64,000 nt of DNA from CAVPXC01 sp963709505 (lineage in GTDB: Bacteria; Chloroflexota; Anaerolineae; JAAEKA01). Below, one piece after another: positions 50,343-59,857 of the stretch (position 1 is its first letter; each line of letters starts with the position of its first letter). The stretch is from the NCBI GenBank assembly GCA_963709505.1, contig CAVPXC010000029.1:268726-332725 (forward strand), given 5' to 3'. Made by a program: the position numbers and the translations under genes. Under the pieces are notes generated by a model, which saw only the letters and a list, made by a program, of their open reading frames with translations, was not told where the DNA came from and did no database searches.

Positions 50343-51734
50343 ATGGCATTCATCGGAATCGACATCGGCTCATCCTTCATCAAAGGCAGCCTGCTTGACC
50401 TGGACCGCAAGGCCCTGGCGCACGTCCATCGTGTGCCCTTTCCACCGCCACTGCAGGGACTTCCTCCGGGCCACCGGGAATATGACCCGCGCCACGTTGT
50501 GGATGCAGTGCGCAGCCTGCTCGACGGGTTGACGGTGGCGTCTACCGATGCTGTCGACGGGCTGGTGATGTGCAGCCAGATGCACGGCCTGGTGCTAACC
50601 ACGGAGCGGGGTGAGCCGCGCTCGAACCTGATCACCTGGCAGGATCAGCGAACACTTCAGCCGCATCCCTCGGGTCAAGGCACTTACTTCGACGTCATGG
50701 CGCAACGGATCAACCCAGTGCAAGTACGCCAGTTGGGCAACGAACTGGACCCTGGACGGCCGGTGAGCGTGCTCTTCTGGCTGGCCGAACAAGGCCTGCT
50801 GACCGACCCTAGCCTCATCCCCGCCTCGCTGCCTGATTTCGTGCTTGCCAACTTATGCCAGACGCAGCCCGTCACCGACAGCACCAACGCCGCAGCTCAT
50901 GGCGCATTCAACCTGGAGACCGGCGATTGGCACTTCGAGGTGCTGGCCAGCCTGGGCCTGGATCATCTGCGCTGGCCCGAGGTGCGACCCCACGGGGTAG
51001 TCGTCGGAACTTTGGAACTCGGTGGGCGGGCCGTGCCCTGCTACACACCCATCGGCGACTCGCAGTGCGCCCTCTTGGGCGCGCTGCTGGACTACGGCGA
51101 GCTGTCGCTGAACGTCGCAACCGGCGCGCAGGTGAGCTTGCTGCGGCCACGGCTCGAGTTCGGCGATTTCCAGACACGGCCTTACTTCGACGGCGGTTGT
51201 CTGACTACGATCCCCAACGTGCCGGCCGGCCGGTCGTTGACGGCTTTGGTCAGGCTGCTGTCTGAGCTGGCCGAAGCGCAGGGGATTGCGTTACCTGATC
51301 CATGGGCTTACATCGCGCAGGCTGCAGCTGCCGTCGCCCCACCCAACCTGCGAGTTGACCTGGCTTTCTTCAGGAGCTCATGCGGCGATCAGGGCTCAAT
51401 CACGGCAATACGCGAGGAGGAGCTGACTGTCGGCCATCTCTTCCGAGCCAGCTTCCGGAACATGGCCGACAATTTTCTAGCCAGTGCACGACGCTTGTCA
51501 CCTGAGCAAGCCTGGCAACGCCTGGTCTTCTCCGGCGGCCTGGTGCAGCGCTTCCCCATCCTGCGTACGTTGATCTGCGACGAGTTCGGCGTGGAGCACA
51601 GGCTTTCACCCACATCCGAGGATACGATGCTTGGTCTTCTGGCGTTGGGCCTGGCTTTCACCGGCCGTGCCGATTCCATCAGCGGGGCCGTAGCCGAATT
51701 GCGCCGTTTATACTCGGTGCCCGACGGCCACTAG
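50343..51734 (+). CDS. FGGY-family carbohydrate kinase, sedoheptulokinase-like
   Basis: ATG after GGAGGT. 464 intact residues. The ATPase fold motifs are FIGIDIGSSFIKGSLLDLD (phosphate 1), GLVMCSQMHGLVL, NLITWQDQRT, CYTPIGDSQCALLGALLDYG (Asp and Gln of the active site), LNVATGAQVSLLRP and RLVFSGGLVQRFPILRTLI (adenosine motif). The overall pattern is nearer to sedoheptulokinase than to xylulokinase, but assigning the substrate needs a tree. It is divergent from the DeoR operon and convergent with the pentose genes, so it may share regulation with either. Confidence 0.8.
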   Translation: MAFIGIDIGSSFIKGSLLDLDRKALAHVHRVPFPPPLQGLPPGHREYDPRHVVDAVRSLLDGLTVASTDAVDGLVMCSQMHGLVLTTERGEPRSNLITWQDQRTLQPHPSGQGTYFDVMAQRINPVQVRQLGNELDPGRPVSVLFWLAEQGLLTDPSLIPASLPDFVLANLCQTQPVTDSTNAAAHGAFNLETGDWHFEVLASLGLDHLRWPEVRPHGVVVGTLELGGRAVPCYTPIGDSQCALLGALLDYGELSLNVATGAQVSLLRPRLEFGDFQTRPYFDGGCLTTIPNVPAGRSLTALVRLLSELAEAQGIALPDPWAYIAQAAAAVAPPNLRVDLAFFRSSCGDQGSITAIREEELTVGHLFRASFRNMADNFLASARRLSPEQAWQRLVFSGGLVQRFPILRTLICDEFGVEHRLSPTSEDTMLGLLALGLAFTGRADSISGAVAELRRLYSVPDGH

Positions 51735-51786
51735 GGCGGGAGTTGCCGGAGGGGAGAGCAGGATTTGCGGAATGGAAGGATTAAGT

Positions 51787-51916
51787 AGAACGGACCGGTT
51801 TTCCGCAACCGGTCCGTTCTAACGTTTAAGGTAAAGTACATCAACACCAGATCGGACCGGTTGCGGAAAACCGGTCCGATCGAGCGAAATCACGTTGCGG
51901 AAAACCGGTCCGATCG
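51787..51916. repeat. GGACCGGTT hairpins between convergent genes
   Basis: Hairpin 1 (51787-51820) has arms AGAACGGACCGGTT and its complement. Hairpin 2 (51850-51881) has arms GATCGGACCGGTT. A third, half copy (TTGCGGAAAACCGGTCCGAT) follows at about 51895-51914. It probably works as a bidirectional terminator. The design resembles 47421-47556 with a different sequence. Confidence 0.65.
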
Positions 51917-51923
51917 ATACGAG

Positions 51924-52565
51924 TCACTGCCCATACACATGAGTATATCGATAGTGCAGCTTGTCCACATCCTCCTGTGGGATCTCTTCCGGCTGGCCGA
52001 TCTGCAAGGCCAGCCAGACGGTTCGGGCTACGTCTTCGACCATGACCGCGGCCTTGACGGCCGTCTCGGCACTGCGGCCGATGGTAAACACGCCGTGGTT
52101 CTTGAGCAACACGGCCGGCGAGCTGCCGATGGATTCGACCACGATTTTGCCGATCTCCTCGCCGCCAATCAGGGCAAAGCCGCCGCAGGGGATCGGCCCG
52201 CCGAACTCGTCGGCCATGGCGGTCAATACCACCGGGATGGGCCGGTTCACGGCCGCGAACGCGGTGGCGTAAGGCGAGTGCGTATGCACGATCCCGCCTA
52301 CATCGGGCCGGTGGCGGTAGATGAACAGGTGGCTGGCGGTGTCTGACGACGGCTTGAGCTCGCCCTCGACCACGCGGCCATCCAGATCCACGATCACCAT
52401 GTGTTCCGGTCGCAACGCCTCATAGCGAATCCCCGACGGCTTGATCGCCACCAGGCCGCTCTCCTTATCCAGCGCACTGACATTGCCGCCGGTCCACATC
52501 ACCAGGTTGTTCTTCGGCAACTCCATGTGGAGCCGCCAGAGTTCTTCACGTAGGTTTTCAAGCAC
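51924..52565 (-). CDS. araD: L-ribulose-5-phosphate 4-epimerase / class II aldolase-family protein
   Basis: GTG start with AAGGAGA upstream. 213 residues. WRLHMELPKNNLVMWTGGNV, AIKPSGIRYEALRPEHMVIV and ELKPSSDTASHLFIYRHRPD lead to the zinc ligands in GIVHTHSPYATAFAA and the third His in VLLKNHGVFTIG. The length and motifs fit AraD/SgbE/UlaF, which convert L-ribulose-5-phosphate to D-xylulose-5-phosphate. A related fuculose-phosphate aldolase activity cannot be fully excluded. It follows ribulokinase in the same direction, supporting the epimerase call. Confidence 0.88.
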   Translation of the reverse strand: MLENLREELWRLHMELPKNNLVMWTGGNVSALDKESGLVAIKPSGIRYEALRPEHMVIVDLDGRVVEGELKPSSDTASHLFIYRHRPDVGGIVHTHSPYATAFAAVNRPIPVVLTAMADEFGGPIPCGGFALIGGEEIGKIVVESIGSSPAVLLKNHGVFTIGRSAETAVKAAVMVEDVARTVWLALQIGQPEEIPQEDVDKLHYRYTHVYGQ

Positions 52566-52586
52566 GAAAGAAGTCTCCTTTTGGGG

Positions 52587-52999
52587 GTAGATAAGTAGAC
52601 AAGTAGACAAGGGAACCAGGAAACCAACGTTGTTGGGCAAAGATTTGGGTGCATTCAAAACGGGTTGATGTAGTCATTGGGAGCTAGCGCTGGTCGAGTA
52701 GGTCCTGGCGGCGTCGCACGGAACACTCGCTGCTTACGGATGGTTCGTATCAGCCGAGACTTGCCGCCAGGACCGTATCGAGACCAAGCGGGCTATGCGC
52801 GCACGACCCGCTTGGTCTCGATACGGGTCTGGCGGCAGTCGGCGATAGTGGTAAAACCGGGGTACTTAAGCTGATCATTGGTCAATCGCCGCCAGACCCT
52901 ACTCGACCGGCGCTAGTTTCTCAACATTCCATCAACCCATTTTGAACACACTCCAAAGATTTCTTGTCTACTTGCCTACTTATCCACTTATCTACTTCG
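52587..52999. repeat. Large imperfect inverted repeat spanning the araB-araD junction
   Basis: The outer arms are GTAGATAAGTAGACAAGTAG (52587 on) and the complement TCTACTTGCCTACTTATCC..., which ends inside the araB stop codon. Further inward, TTCAAAACGGGTTGATG pairs with CATCAACCCATTTTGAA, and the MITE-like element 52692-52908 fills the centre. The whole 413-base junction can fold on itself. Confidence 0.7.
52692..52908. mobile_element. MITE-like palindromic element, copy B (217 bp)
   Basis: It matches copy A (18908-19127) end to end in reverse orientation. It shares the terminal GGTCGAGTAGG/CCTACTCGACC, inner CCCGTATCGAGACC/GGTCTCGATACGGG and intervening stretches such as CTTAAGTACC and CTCGGCTGATA. 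There is no internal ORF. Confidence 0.7.
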
Positions 53000-54666
53000 C
53001 CAACACTTCCGCCTTCAGCCCCTTCAGCCGCTTCATCGCATCGTTGGCGCCGCGGCCGAAGTAGTCGTGCAGGGTGACGTACTCGGCGTACAGGCGGTCG
53101 TAAATCATTTTGGCCTCGGAGTTGGGATCGTACATCTCGTCCCGCAGCCGGGCCATGTGTTGGGCGGCTTCGACGATGCTGTCGTAGCCGCCGGCTGCTT
53201 GACCGGCCGCGACCGCGCCGTGCATCGCCGATCCCAGCGCCGGTCCCTGGCCCGAAGCGCCGATCTTGATCGGGCGGCCGGTGACGTCGGCGTAGACCTG
53301 CATCAGCAGCTTGTTGCGATCGGGCAGGCCGCCGGTGGCCACAATCTCATGGACCGGCACGCCGTTGGCCTGGAAGGTCTCGATGATCATGCGTGTGCCA
53401 TAGGCGGTGGCCTCGATCAACGCGCGGTAGATCTCCTCCGGCTTGGTGGCCAGCGTTGCGCCGATCAGCAGGCCGGTCAGGTCTACGTCCACCAGCACGC
53501 TGCGGTTGCCGTTCCACCAGTCGAGCGCCAACAGGCCGCTTTCGCCCGGCTTGAGTCCGCCGGCCTTTTCCTCCAGCAACTGGTGGATCGAGATGCCGCG
53601 CCGCTGCGGCCTCCTGCTCGTAAGCTGCCGGCACACAGTTTTCGGTGAACCAGGCAAAGTGGTCGCCGACGCACGACTGGCCCGCCTCGTAGCCGAAGAG
53701 GCCGGGGATGATGCCGTCCTCGACATAGCCGCACATGCCAGGCACCAGCCGCTCTTCGGTGCCCAGCACCATGTGGCAATTCGAGGTGCCCATGATGATC
53801 ACCATGCGGCCCGGCTCGACCACGGTGACCGCGGGCACGGCCACGTGCGCGTCCACGTTGGCGACCGCCACCGCCGTGCCCGGCTTCAGGCCGGTCCAGG
53901 CGGCGGCCTCTGCGGTCAGGCCGCCGGCCTTTTGGCCCAGCTCGGCGATCTCGCGGGACATCTTGTCGTCGACGAGGCGCTCCAGCCCGGGATCAAGCGC
54001 CCGGTAAAAGGCGTTAGGCGGGAATCCCTCGCGCTTGGACCAGATGCCTTTGTAGCCGGCGGTGGTCAGGTTGCGCGTCTCTTTGCCGGTAAGCTGCCAA
54101 ATCACCCAGTCGGCGCCCTCGATCAGCCGGTCAGCCGCTGCGTACACCGCCGGGTCCTCGTCGAGGATTTGCCAGGCCTTGGGTACGAACCACTCCGAGC
54201 TGATCTTGCCGCCGTAGCGGTTCAGAAAATCGAAGCCCTGTTCGCGTGCGATCTCGTTGAGTTTGTTGGCCTCAGGCTGGGCGGCATGGTGCTTCCACAG
54301 GTGAACCCAGGCATGGGGATGGCTGCGCCACTCGGGCAGAAAGCACAGCGGTGTGCCATCGGCCAGGGTGGGCATCATCGTGCAGGCGGTGAAATCGATG
54401 CCGATACCGATCACGTCCTCCGGATCGATGCCGCTCTGCGCCAATACGGCCGGGACGGTGCGCTTGAAGACCTCGATGTAGTCATTGGGGTCCTGCAGCG
54501 CAAAATCGGGCTCCAGGCGGATGTCGGTGCCCGGCAGCCGTTCGTCGATGACGCCGTTTGCGTAGGCATGGACGGCGGTGGCTACCTCGCGGCCGTCGGC
54601 CACATCGACCAGCACCGCGTGTCCCGATTCAGTGCCAAAGTCTACTCCGATTGCGTATTTTGCCAT
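52992..54666 (-). CDS. araB: Ribulokinase (one frameshift)
   Basis: About 558 codons. MAKYAIGVDFGTESGHAVLV, GIGIDFTACTMMPTLADGTP, GKISSEWFVPKAWQILDEDP, NVDAHVAVPAVTVVEPGRMV, IMGTSNCHMVLGTEERLVPG and GGLPDRNKLLMQVYADVTGR are characteristic of AraB in the FGGY superfamily. The frame breaks near 53600 between YEQEAAAA and GISIHQLLEEKAGG. It phosphorylates L- or D-ribulose; the neighbouring epimerase points to L-ribulose. The TAG stop is itself part of the GTAGATAA repeat array. Confidence 0.9.
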
Positions 54667-54770
54667 GTGTTATTCTCCAATGCCTTTGTCATAGATTGAT
54701 AGACGTGTGTTTGAATCTCTGCCCCTACGACCAGATTCAAAACCTTCCAAAATACACCAGGATCATCCGG

Positions 54771-55937
54771 TCAATTCGCTGAAATATAGACCGCTTCCGA
54801 TCGAACGACCTTTTCCACCGGCAAGACGTCCACCAGCTCGTACTCGCGCGATCCCAGGCCGAGTTGTTCGCCATAGACGGTGACCAGATAGGGGTCTTTG
54901 TAGGGGCCATGCAGCCAGTTCAAAGGATGCCCTTGGCGGGTGTGAACCTCGAAACTGGCCGGCAAGTTCTCCTCGATCAGTGGGGTCTTGGCGATCATAT
55001 CCAGCACTGCCGTTTCCAGGGCGACAATATCGTCCGAGCCAAAGATGCCAGCGTCGGGTAGGATGGGCATACTGGTGAAGCCAAAACAGTCACAGACCGG
55101 GGTCATGTGGGTAGCCAGGACCAAATGCGTGCGCTTTTCCGGCGCAAAGGTCGAGAGGGTGACTGACGTGCTGATGGCGCAGGCTTCCTGAAACGAGTGA
55201 AAGTTAACGGGATTGATCTTCAGACTACCGGCAGGTGCCACCTGGAGGCATCGACCACACTGGTTGCACTCTTCAAAGTGCATGTGGATATGACCGGGCC
55301 GCTGGCGGTCTTCCACCATGCCGTTGTGCGGGCAGGAAGCCACAATGGCCTTGAGACTGGCTTCATCCGGGCAGTTTTCGGGGAACCAGTACGGGTCGTA
55401 ATGCATCACGTCGTGCATTGCGCCGCGGGTCGGGCCGGTCATGCAGCCCAGGGCCAGGTTCTTGACTGCGCCGCCATAGCCGCAGCTCGGGTGGCCCTTG
55501 GCGTGGGCAAAGTTGATCAAAAAACTGGCGTCCTCGATCATCCCCGCCACGTGCCATTCTTTGATGGACTTGTAAGGATGCTCGGTGTGGGTGTACCGGT
55601 AGCGCTCATTCAGCCCGGCAGAGGGGTAGATGGGGCAGCCAACCACCTCGGCTGTATACCCGCGTGCTTCGGCGCCGCGCACATCCCAATCCACATCGGT
55701 GATAAAGGGACGCCCGCCACCTGCCACCACCACCTGCACCAGCTTGCGCACAAACAGCGGATGGATCGTCGAATAGCCCAGGTTGTTGCCGGAATGGATC
55801 TTGATGACAACCGTTTCGCCCTTCACGCGCTCGTGCACATTCAGCCTTTCCAGGATCAGGTCGAGCTTTGCCGGTAATGTTTCCTTGGCATCCAACCGGG
55901 ACTGCCGGGGAGATCCGTAGTAGACTTTGCTTGTCAT
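54771..55937 (-). CDS. DUF362 domain protein with a 4Fe-4S motif
   Basis: ATG at 55937 with GAGGAG upstream. 388 intact residues. The DUF362 signature regions are GETVVIKIHSGNNLGYSTIH, RPFITDVDWDVRGAEARGYT, FLINFAHAKGHPSCGYGGAV and KNLALGCMTGPTRGAMH. A ferredoxin-like group FEECNQCGRCLQVAP follows, and another Cys pair is in MTPVCDCFGF. Members are Fe-S proteins of unknown biochemical function. It is embedded between the PfkB kinase and ribulokinase genes, an unusual place, and may supply or use electrons in sugar catabolism. Confidence 0.85.
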   Translation of the reverse strand: MTSKVYYGSPRQSRLDAKETLPAKLDLILERLNVHERVKGETVVIKIHSGNNLGYSTIHPLFVRKLVQVVVAGGGRPFITDVDWDVRGAEARGYTAEVVGCPIYPSAGLNERYRYTHTEHPYKSIKEWHVAGMIEDASFLINFAHAKGHPSCGYGGAVKNLALGCMTGPTRGAMHDVMHYDPYWFPENCPDEASLKAIVASCPHNGMVEDRQRPGHIHMHFEECNQCGRCLQVAPAGSLKINPVNFHSFQEACAISTSVTLSTFAPEKRTHLVLATHMTPVCDCFGFTSMPILPDAGIFGSDDIVALETAVLDMIAKTPLIEENLPASFEVHTRQGHPLNWLHGPYKDPYLVTVYGEQLGLGSREYELVDVLPVEKVVRSEAVYISAN

Positions 55938-55964
55938 TGTCACTCCTCAAAGATCTATGGTGAC

Positions 55965-56012
55965 TGCTCAGTCGTCATTCCCGTCTCCTTCGGGAGGGGG
56001 AATGACGGCTGA
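55965..56012. repeat. Palindromic element, CGTCATTCC family, copy 3
   Basis: GCTCAGTCGTCATTCCC pairs with GGGAATGACGGCTGAGAC over a loop (GTCTCCTTCGGGAGG) that can itself pair. It lies between the PfkB stop and the DUF362 start. Confidence 0.65.
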
Positions 56013-56025
56013 GACGTAAACACGA

Positions 56026-57226
56026 TCACGGTCCACGATTTTCGTGCTGCCACAGCCCATGCGCCTCGTCGAATCGCCAGCCGGGCGTCTGCATGATCAT
56101 GCGGTACCGTGGCCATCCGTCGGCGACCCGGCGGAGCGTCGCGTCCCACGGCTGGATGCCGCTGAGCGTGTCGGCGGCCTCGACGTTGCACGCGCCTACT
56201 GCTACGGCGGCGGTGACAGCTTGCTCCGGCGGCAGGTCGCGCAGCAGCGCGGTCAAGAAGCCGGCAATGGTCGCGTCGCCCGATCCGGCCGTGCCTACAA
56301 CGTCGGCCTGGAAGCACGGGCTCCACAGCTCTCTGTTTGCCCAGGCGGAGAGATCGGCTGGACGGCCGCGGCCCATCGATGCCAGCACCTGCTCGCCGGC
56401 CGTGCGCAGGTAAAAGCCCCGGTTGCCCAGCTTCAGGCCGACGATCTTGGCGCCACCGATCCATAAGCTCTGCGCTGACGTCCGACAAGAGCTGTGGTGT
56501 GATGACCGATACGATGCCGTGGCTCCCGGCAGAGCGTTCGAGCTCGTCGAAAGTCTCCCGACGCAGCATGAAGAGGATCTCCTCGATACTCGGCAGGAAG
56601 ATGTCGACGTACGGCAAGGTCGCCCTAAGAATCGCGATCCAGTTGGCACGGCCGGCCGGCGCGGATGGATCGGGCAGGGCCATGTCGAGGCTGGTGGTGA
56701 CGCCGGTTTGTTTAGCGCGTCGAAAGATCTCGATCAACTCAAGGCCATCGTCCTCGAACATCCGGCGCATCAGCGGTGGGTAGCCGAAGTGGAACAGCCG
56801 GGCCTGCTGAAGCAGGTCATACCGTACATCGTCGGCGACAAAAGTATCGTTGGCGCCAGGACTGTGCAGGAAATAGCGGTCGACGCCGGGTGGGTTGACG
56901 ACGATTGTGTACGACGAGCCGACACTGGCGTCAACAACCATGCCGTCGGCTAGGCGTGGATCGGTCGAAGCCACGATCTGCCGGATGATCTGGCCAAACG
57001 CATCGTCGCCCACCTTGCCCATGAGCCGCACATCCATGCCGAGCTTATGCAACGCCAGCCCCACATTCGAGACCGCGCCGCCGGTGCCCAGCGCCGCGCT
57101 GCCCACTTGAAGCAACTTGCCAGGCGCAAACGTCCGCCTGAACTGCTCCAGCGTGCTGCCAGAGAGATCGGGGATGATATCCAGGCAGATGTGCCCGGCG
57201 ACGATAGCGTCGTATTGGTCAGACAC
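56026..57226 (-). CDS. PfkB-family carbohydrate kinase (one frameshift)
   Basis: GTG start with AGGAG at 8 bases. About 400 codons. GHICLDIIPDLSGS, GTGGAVSNVGLALHKLGMDV and RLMGKVGDDAFG open the ribokinase fold. PSIEEILFMLRRETFDELE follows. After a break near 56460 come VGLKLGNRGFYLRTAG and the catalytic VVGTAGSGDATIAGFLTALL (GSGD in place of the usual GAGD). Substrates in the family include ribose, fructose-phosphates and nucleosides. The long insert and the setting suggest a ketose or ketose-phosphate, but this cannot be fixed here. Confidence 0.83.
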
Positions 57227-57242
57227 GGAGAAGCTCCTGAGG

Positions 57243-57336
57243 AGAATTGTGAATTGGGAATTGGGAATTGTCAATTGTCAATCCCGGAATCCGATTCTGC
57301 TCATTGACAATTGACAATTCATCAATTCACAATTTC
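57243..57336. repeat. Inverted AATTG(T/G) array between lyxose isomerase and PfkB genes
   Basis: Units of (C/G)AATTG(T/G) run from about 57243 to 57283, and their complement (TTGACAATTGACAATTC...) from 57303 to 57336. The isomerase stop codon (TTGTGA) is part of the array, and the other arm ends at the Shine-Dalgarno of the PfkB gene. A shared unit occurs at 40328-40368. Confidence 0.72.
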
Positions 57337-58016
57337 CCAAAGTATTTCGGATAGTCCGTACACAGCAAGTACATCGGCGCCTCATCTTCCTCGATCTCAG
57401 GGAATCGGCCCACCGGTTGGTAGAAGCGGTTATCGGTATTGTCGTCGTTAACCAGCGAGACCTCGCCGATCAGCACCCGTTTCTCCTCTGCCCAAAAGGC
57501 GTGGTAGAGACGGGTCGGTAGGGTGATGCTCTCGCCGGGCTCCAGCACGACCTTGCCACCGGCCGGCACGGTTCGCCGTACGCCATCGGTGCTCACGCTG
57601 ATCTCGCTATCGGCCAGCTCGTCGCCTTCGGTGGAGTTGTAAAGCTGGATGACCAGCTTGCCGCCGCCGCGATTGATGATATCCTCGACCTTGCGCCAGT
57701 GGAAGTGGAAGGGCGTCACCTGGTCCACATCGGAAATCAGCACCTTCTCAGCATACAGCTTACCGCCGCCTTTGGGCAGGTCGGCCGGGTTGCCGTTGCG
57801 GATCGTGAAGATGAATAGCCCGGTGTGGGCGTAGTCGCCCAAGCCGAAATCGGTGATGTCCCAGCCGAGCTGGCGGTCGACGATCTCACGGGCTTCGTCA
57901 CCCTTGCCGGCCCAGTCGGCAGGTGACCAGTAGGCAAACGGCGGCAGGCGGAATCCATTGGCCTTCATAAAGGCATCGGCATCGCGCATGATGGCGTTGA
58001 TTTCTGATCGTTTCAT
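57327..58016 (-). CDS. D-lyxose ketol-isomerase family protein
   Basis: 229 intact residues beginning MKRSEINAIMRDADAFMKAN. FRLPPFAYWSPADW, DITDFGLGDYAHTGLFIFTI, CAEK-like LYAEKVLISDVDQVTPFHFH and WRKVEDIINRGGGKLVIQLY supply the cupin metal ligands (HxH and Glu), with a further His in TLPTRLYHAFWAE. The family interconverts D-lyxose and D-xylulose (also D-mannose and D-fructose). The kinase upstream would phosphorylate the ketose. Shine-Dalgarno AGGAGA lies beside the repeat array. Confidence 0.87.
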   Translation of the reverse strand: MKRSEINAIMRDADAFMKANGFRLPPFAYWSPADWAGKGDEAREIVDRQLGWDITDFGLGDYAHTGLFIFTIRNGNPADLPKGGGKLYAEKVLISDVDQVTPFHFHWRKVEDIINRGGGKLVIQLYNSTEGDELADSEISVSTDGVRRTVPAGGKVVLEPGESITLPTRLYHAFWAEEKRVLIGEVSLVNDDNTDNRFYQPVGRFPEIEEDEAPMYLLCTDYPKYFGKL

Positions 58017-58022
58017 AGTTGG

Positions 58023-58191
58023 TCTCCTGATTGGTAGATTGGTAGATTGGTAGATTGGGAAGTTGGTAGATTGGGAGATTGGTAGATTGGGAAGTTGGTA
58101 GATTGGTATGCTGTTAGATTGATAATCGCTTCAACAATTCTCTTCCCGATCCTGCAATTTACCAATATACCAATCTACCAATCTACCAGCT
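58023..58191. repeat. Inverted GATTGGTA array between FGGY kinase and lyxose isomerase genes
   Basis: About ten units of GATTGGTA or GATTGGGA/GTTGGTA run from 58029 to 58120. The complementary arm (ACCAATATACCAATCTACC...) runs from 58160 to 58189, directly at the kinase stop. The left arm ends at the isomerase Shine-Dalgarno. Confidence 0.75.
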
Positions 58192-59697
58192 TCACAGTTC
58201 ATGATTCAGCGCCGCCAAGGTGGGATACACCTGGGCAAAGAGCTGTGCCTTTTCTTGGGTTTGGCGATGCATGGCGGGGTCGGGTTCGTAGAGTTGCTTG
58301 AACCGCACCATCTGCGCCACGCCAGACTCGACCGATTCAAACGCACCGATGGCTACGCCCGCCAGGATGGCCACGCCCAGGCAGGGCGCTTCGGCCACAT
58401 CCATCGCCAGGACCGGCTTGCCGTAGATGTCGGCTTTTGCCTGCAGCCACAGCGGCGATCTGGCGCCGCCGCCGAACGCGCGCAGCTCTCGCACTGCGAT
58501 GCCGGCGGCTTCCATCGCGTCGAGGCTGAGCTTGATCTCGTAGCTGACGCTGTCGACGATGGCCCTGATCACATCGCCCCGGCTGGTGCTGAGGGTCAGA
58601 CCCAGGATAGCGCCTTTCGAGGCCGAGTCCAACCACGGCGTGCCGCTGCCGACGAAATGGGGCAGGATCAACACGGGCGATGGTCCGGGGCTGGCCTGCT
58701 CCAGGATCAGATCGTAGACGTCGCGACCGGTGCGCCGGGCCTCTTCCTGCTCGTAGCGTCCAAACGTGTCGCGATACCAGCGCAGCAGCGCGCCGCCCGT
58801 GGAGCTGTATCCCAGCACCATGGTCATGCCCGGCGCCGTATGCGGGGCGACAGGCAAATTGCTGGCCAGCAGGATCGGATCCAATACGAGCCGGGATGAG
58901 GCTACACCCACGCATTCCACGGTGCCGGTGGAATCCATGCTGATGCCTGCGGCGATCGCGCCGCAGCCCAACGCACCGGCTGGCTGGTCGTGTCCACCGG
59001 TGACCGCGACGACGCCCTGCTCCAGGCCCAAGGCTGCCGCCGCAGCCTGGGGAATCTCGCCGACGACCGTGCCGGACGGCAGCAGCCTCGAGAAGCGAGT
59101 CGCATCCATCCCGGCAAAGTCGAGGATTTCGTCCGACCAGGTCAGGCGTGCGACGTCAAAGGCCATCGTGCGGGCCGCCAGGCTGTAATCCATGGCCGGC
59201 GGCAGGCCGAGTTGGTGAAACACGAAATCCTGCATGCACAAAAAGCGATGCGCCGCGGCGAAGACATCCGGCTCGTGCTGCCGCAGCCACATCAGCTTGT
59301 TCACCGTGTACATCGGGTGCAGCGGCATCCCGGTGATCTGAAACAGCCGCTCTTTGCCCACGTGCTCTGCCCACCAGCGCATCTGCTGCTCGGCTCGCGT
59401 GTCGATGGCGGTGATGAAGCGGCACAGCGGCCGGCCGGCTGCGTCAACAGGCACCACGGATTCGCCATGCGTGGACACGCTCAGCGCCCGCACCGGGTCG
59501 CCGGGCACAGCCGACGTCACCCGGCCGATCACCTCGGTGACTGCCTGCCACACCTCGGCCGGGTCCAGCTCCATCCAGCCCGGCTGGGGCTGGTAGAGGC
59601 GGTACTCGCGGTAAGCCTGGGCCAGGGCCTGACCGTCCAGGTCAAACGCTACGGCTTTGCAGCCGCTGATGCCGATATCAAGACCAAGGAGGCTCAT
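58192..59697 (-). CDS. xylB: FGGY-family xylulokinase-like sugar kinase
   Basis: ATG at 59697 after GAGGTGA; a longer upstream start is rejected. 501 intact residues: SLLGLDIGISGCKAVAFDLD, ALSVSTHGESVVPVDAAGRP, FITAIDTRAEQQMRWW, AVTGGHDQPAGALGCGAIAA (substrate Asp), TGTVECVGVA and RAFGGGARSPLWLQAKADIY. It is in the xylulokinase/gluconokinase branch. Xylulose fits the isomerase encoded just downstream, but other ketoses are possible. It lies in the transporter operon after the aldolase gene. Confidence 0.85.
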   Translation of the reverse strand: MSLLGLDIGISGCKAVAFDLDGQALAQAYREYRLYQPQPGWMELDPAEVWQAVTEVIGRVTSAVPGDPVRALSVSTHGESVVPVDAAGRPLCRFITAIDTRAEQQMRWWAEHVGKERLFQITGMPLHPMYTVNKLMWLRQHEPDVFAAAHRFLCMQDFVFHQLGLPPAMDYSLAARTMAFDVARLTWSDEILDFAGMDATRFSRLLPSGTVVGEIPQAAAAALGLEQGVVAVTGGHDQPAGALGCGAIAAGISMDSTGTVECVGVASSRLVLDPILLASNLPVAPHTAPGMTMVLGYSSTGGALLRWYRDTFGRYEQEEARRTGRDVYDLILEQASPGPSPVLILPHFVGSGTPWLDSASKGAILGLTLSTSRGDVIRAIVDSVSYEIKLSLDAMEAAGIAVRELRAFGGGARSPLWLQAKADIYGKPVLAMDVAEAPCLGVAILAGVAIGAFESVESGVAQMVRFKQLYEPDPAMHRQTQEKAQLFAQVYPTLAALNHEL

Positions 59698-59757
59698 CGT
59701 CACCTCGTGAGATGGACTAGGCAGTGTCAACCGGCATGTGCTGTTCAAACTAGCGAC

Positions 59758-59800
59758 TTCAGTCGCTTCTGAAGAGCCAGATGCGACTCAAGTCGCATTA
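59758..59800. repeat. Pair of 14-bp palindromes GCGACTnnAGTCGC
   Basis: GCGACTTCAGTCGC and GCGACTCAAGTCGC lie 16 bases apart in the 160-base gap between the aldolase and FGGY kinase genes. Short GCGACT-type palindromes of this kind look like dispersed repeats or a protein-binding site. Confidence 0.45.
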
Positions 59801-59857
59801 CTAACACATGCAGCCCAACTTTAACAGACCATAGCTCCAGCAGTGATCGTAGGTTGA

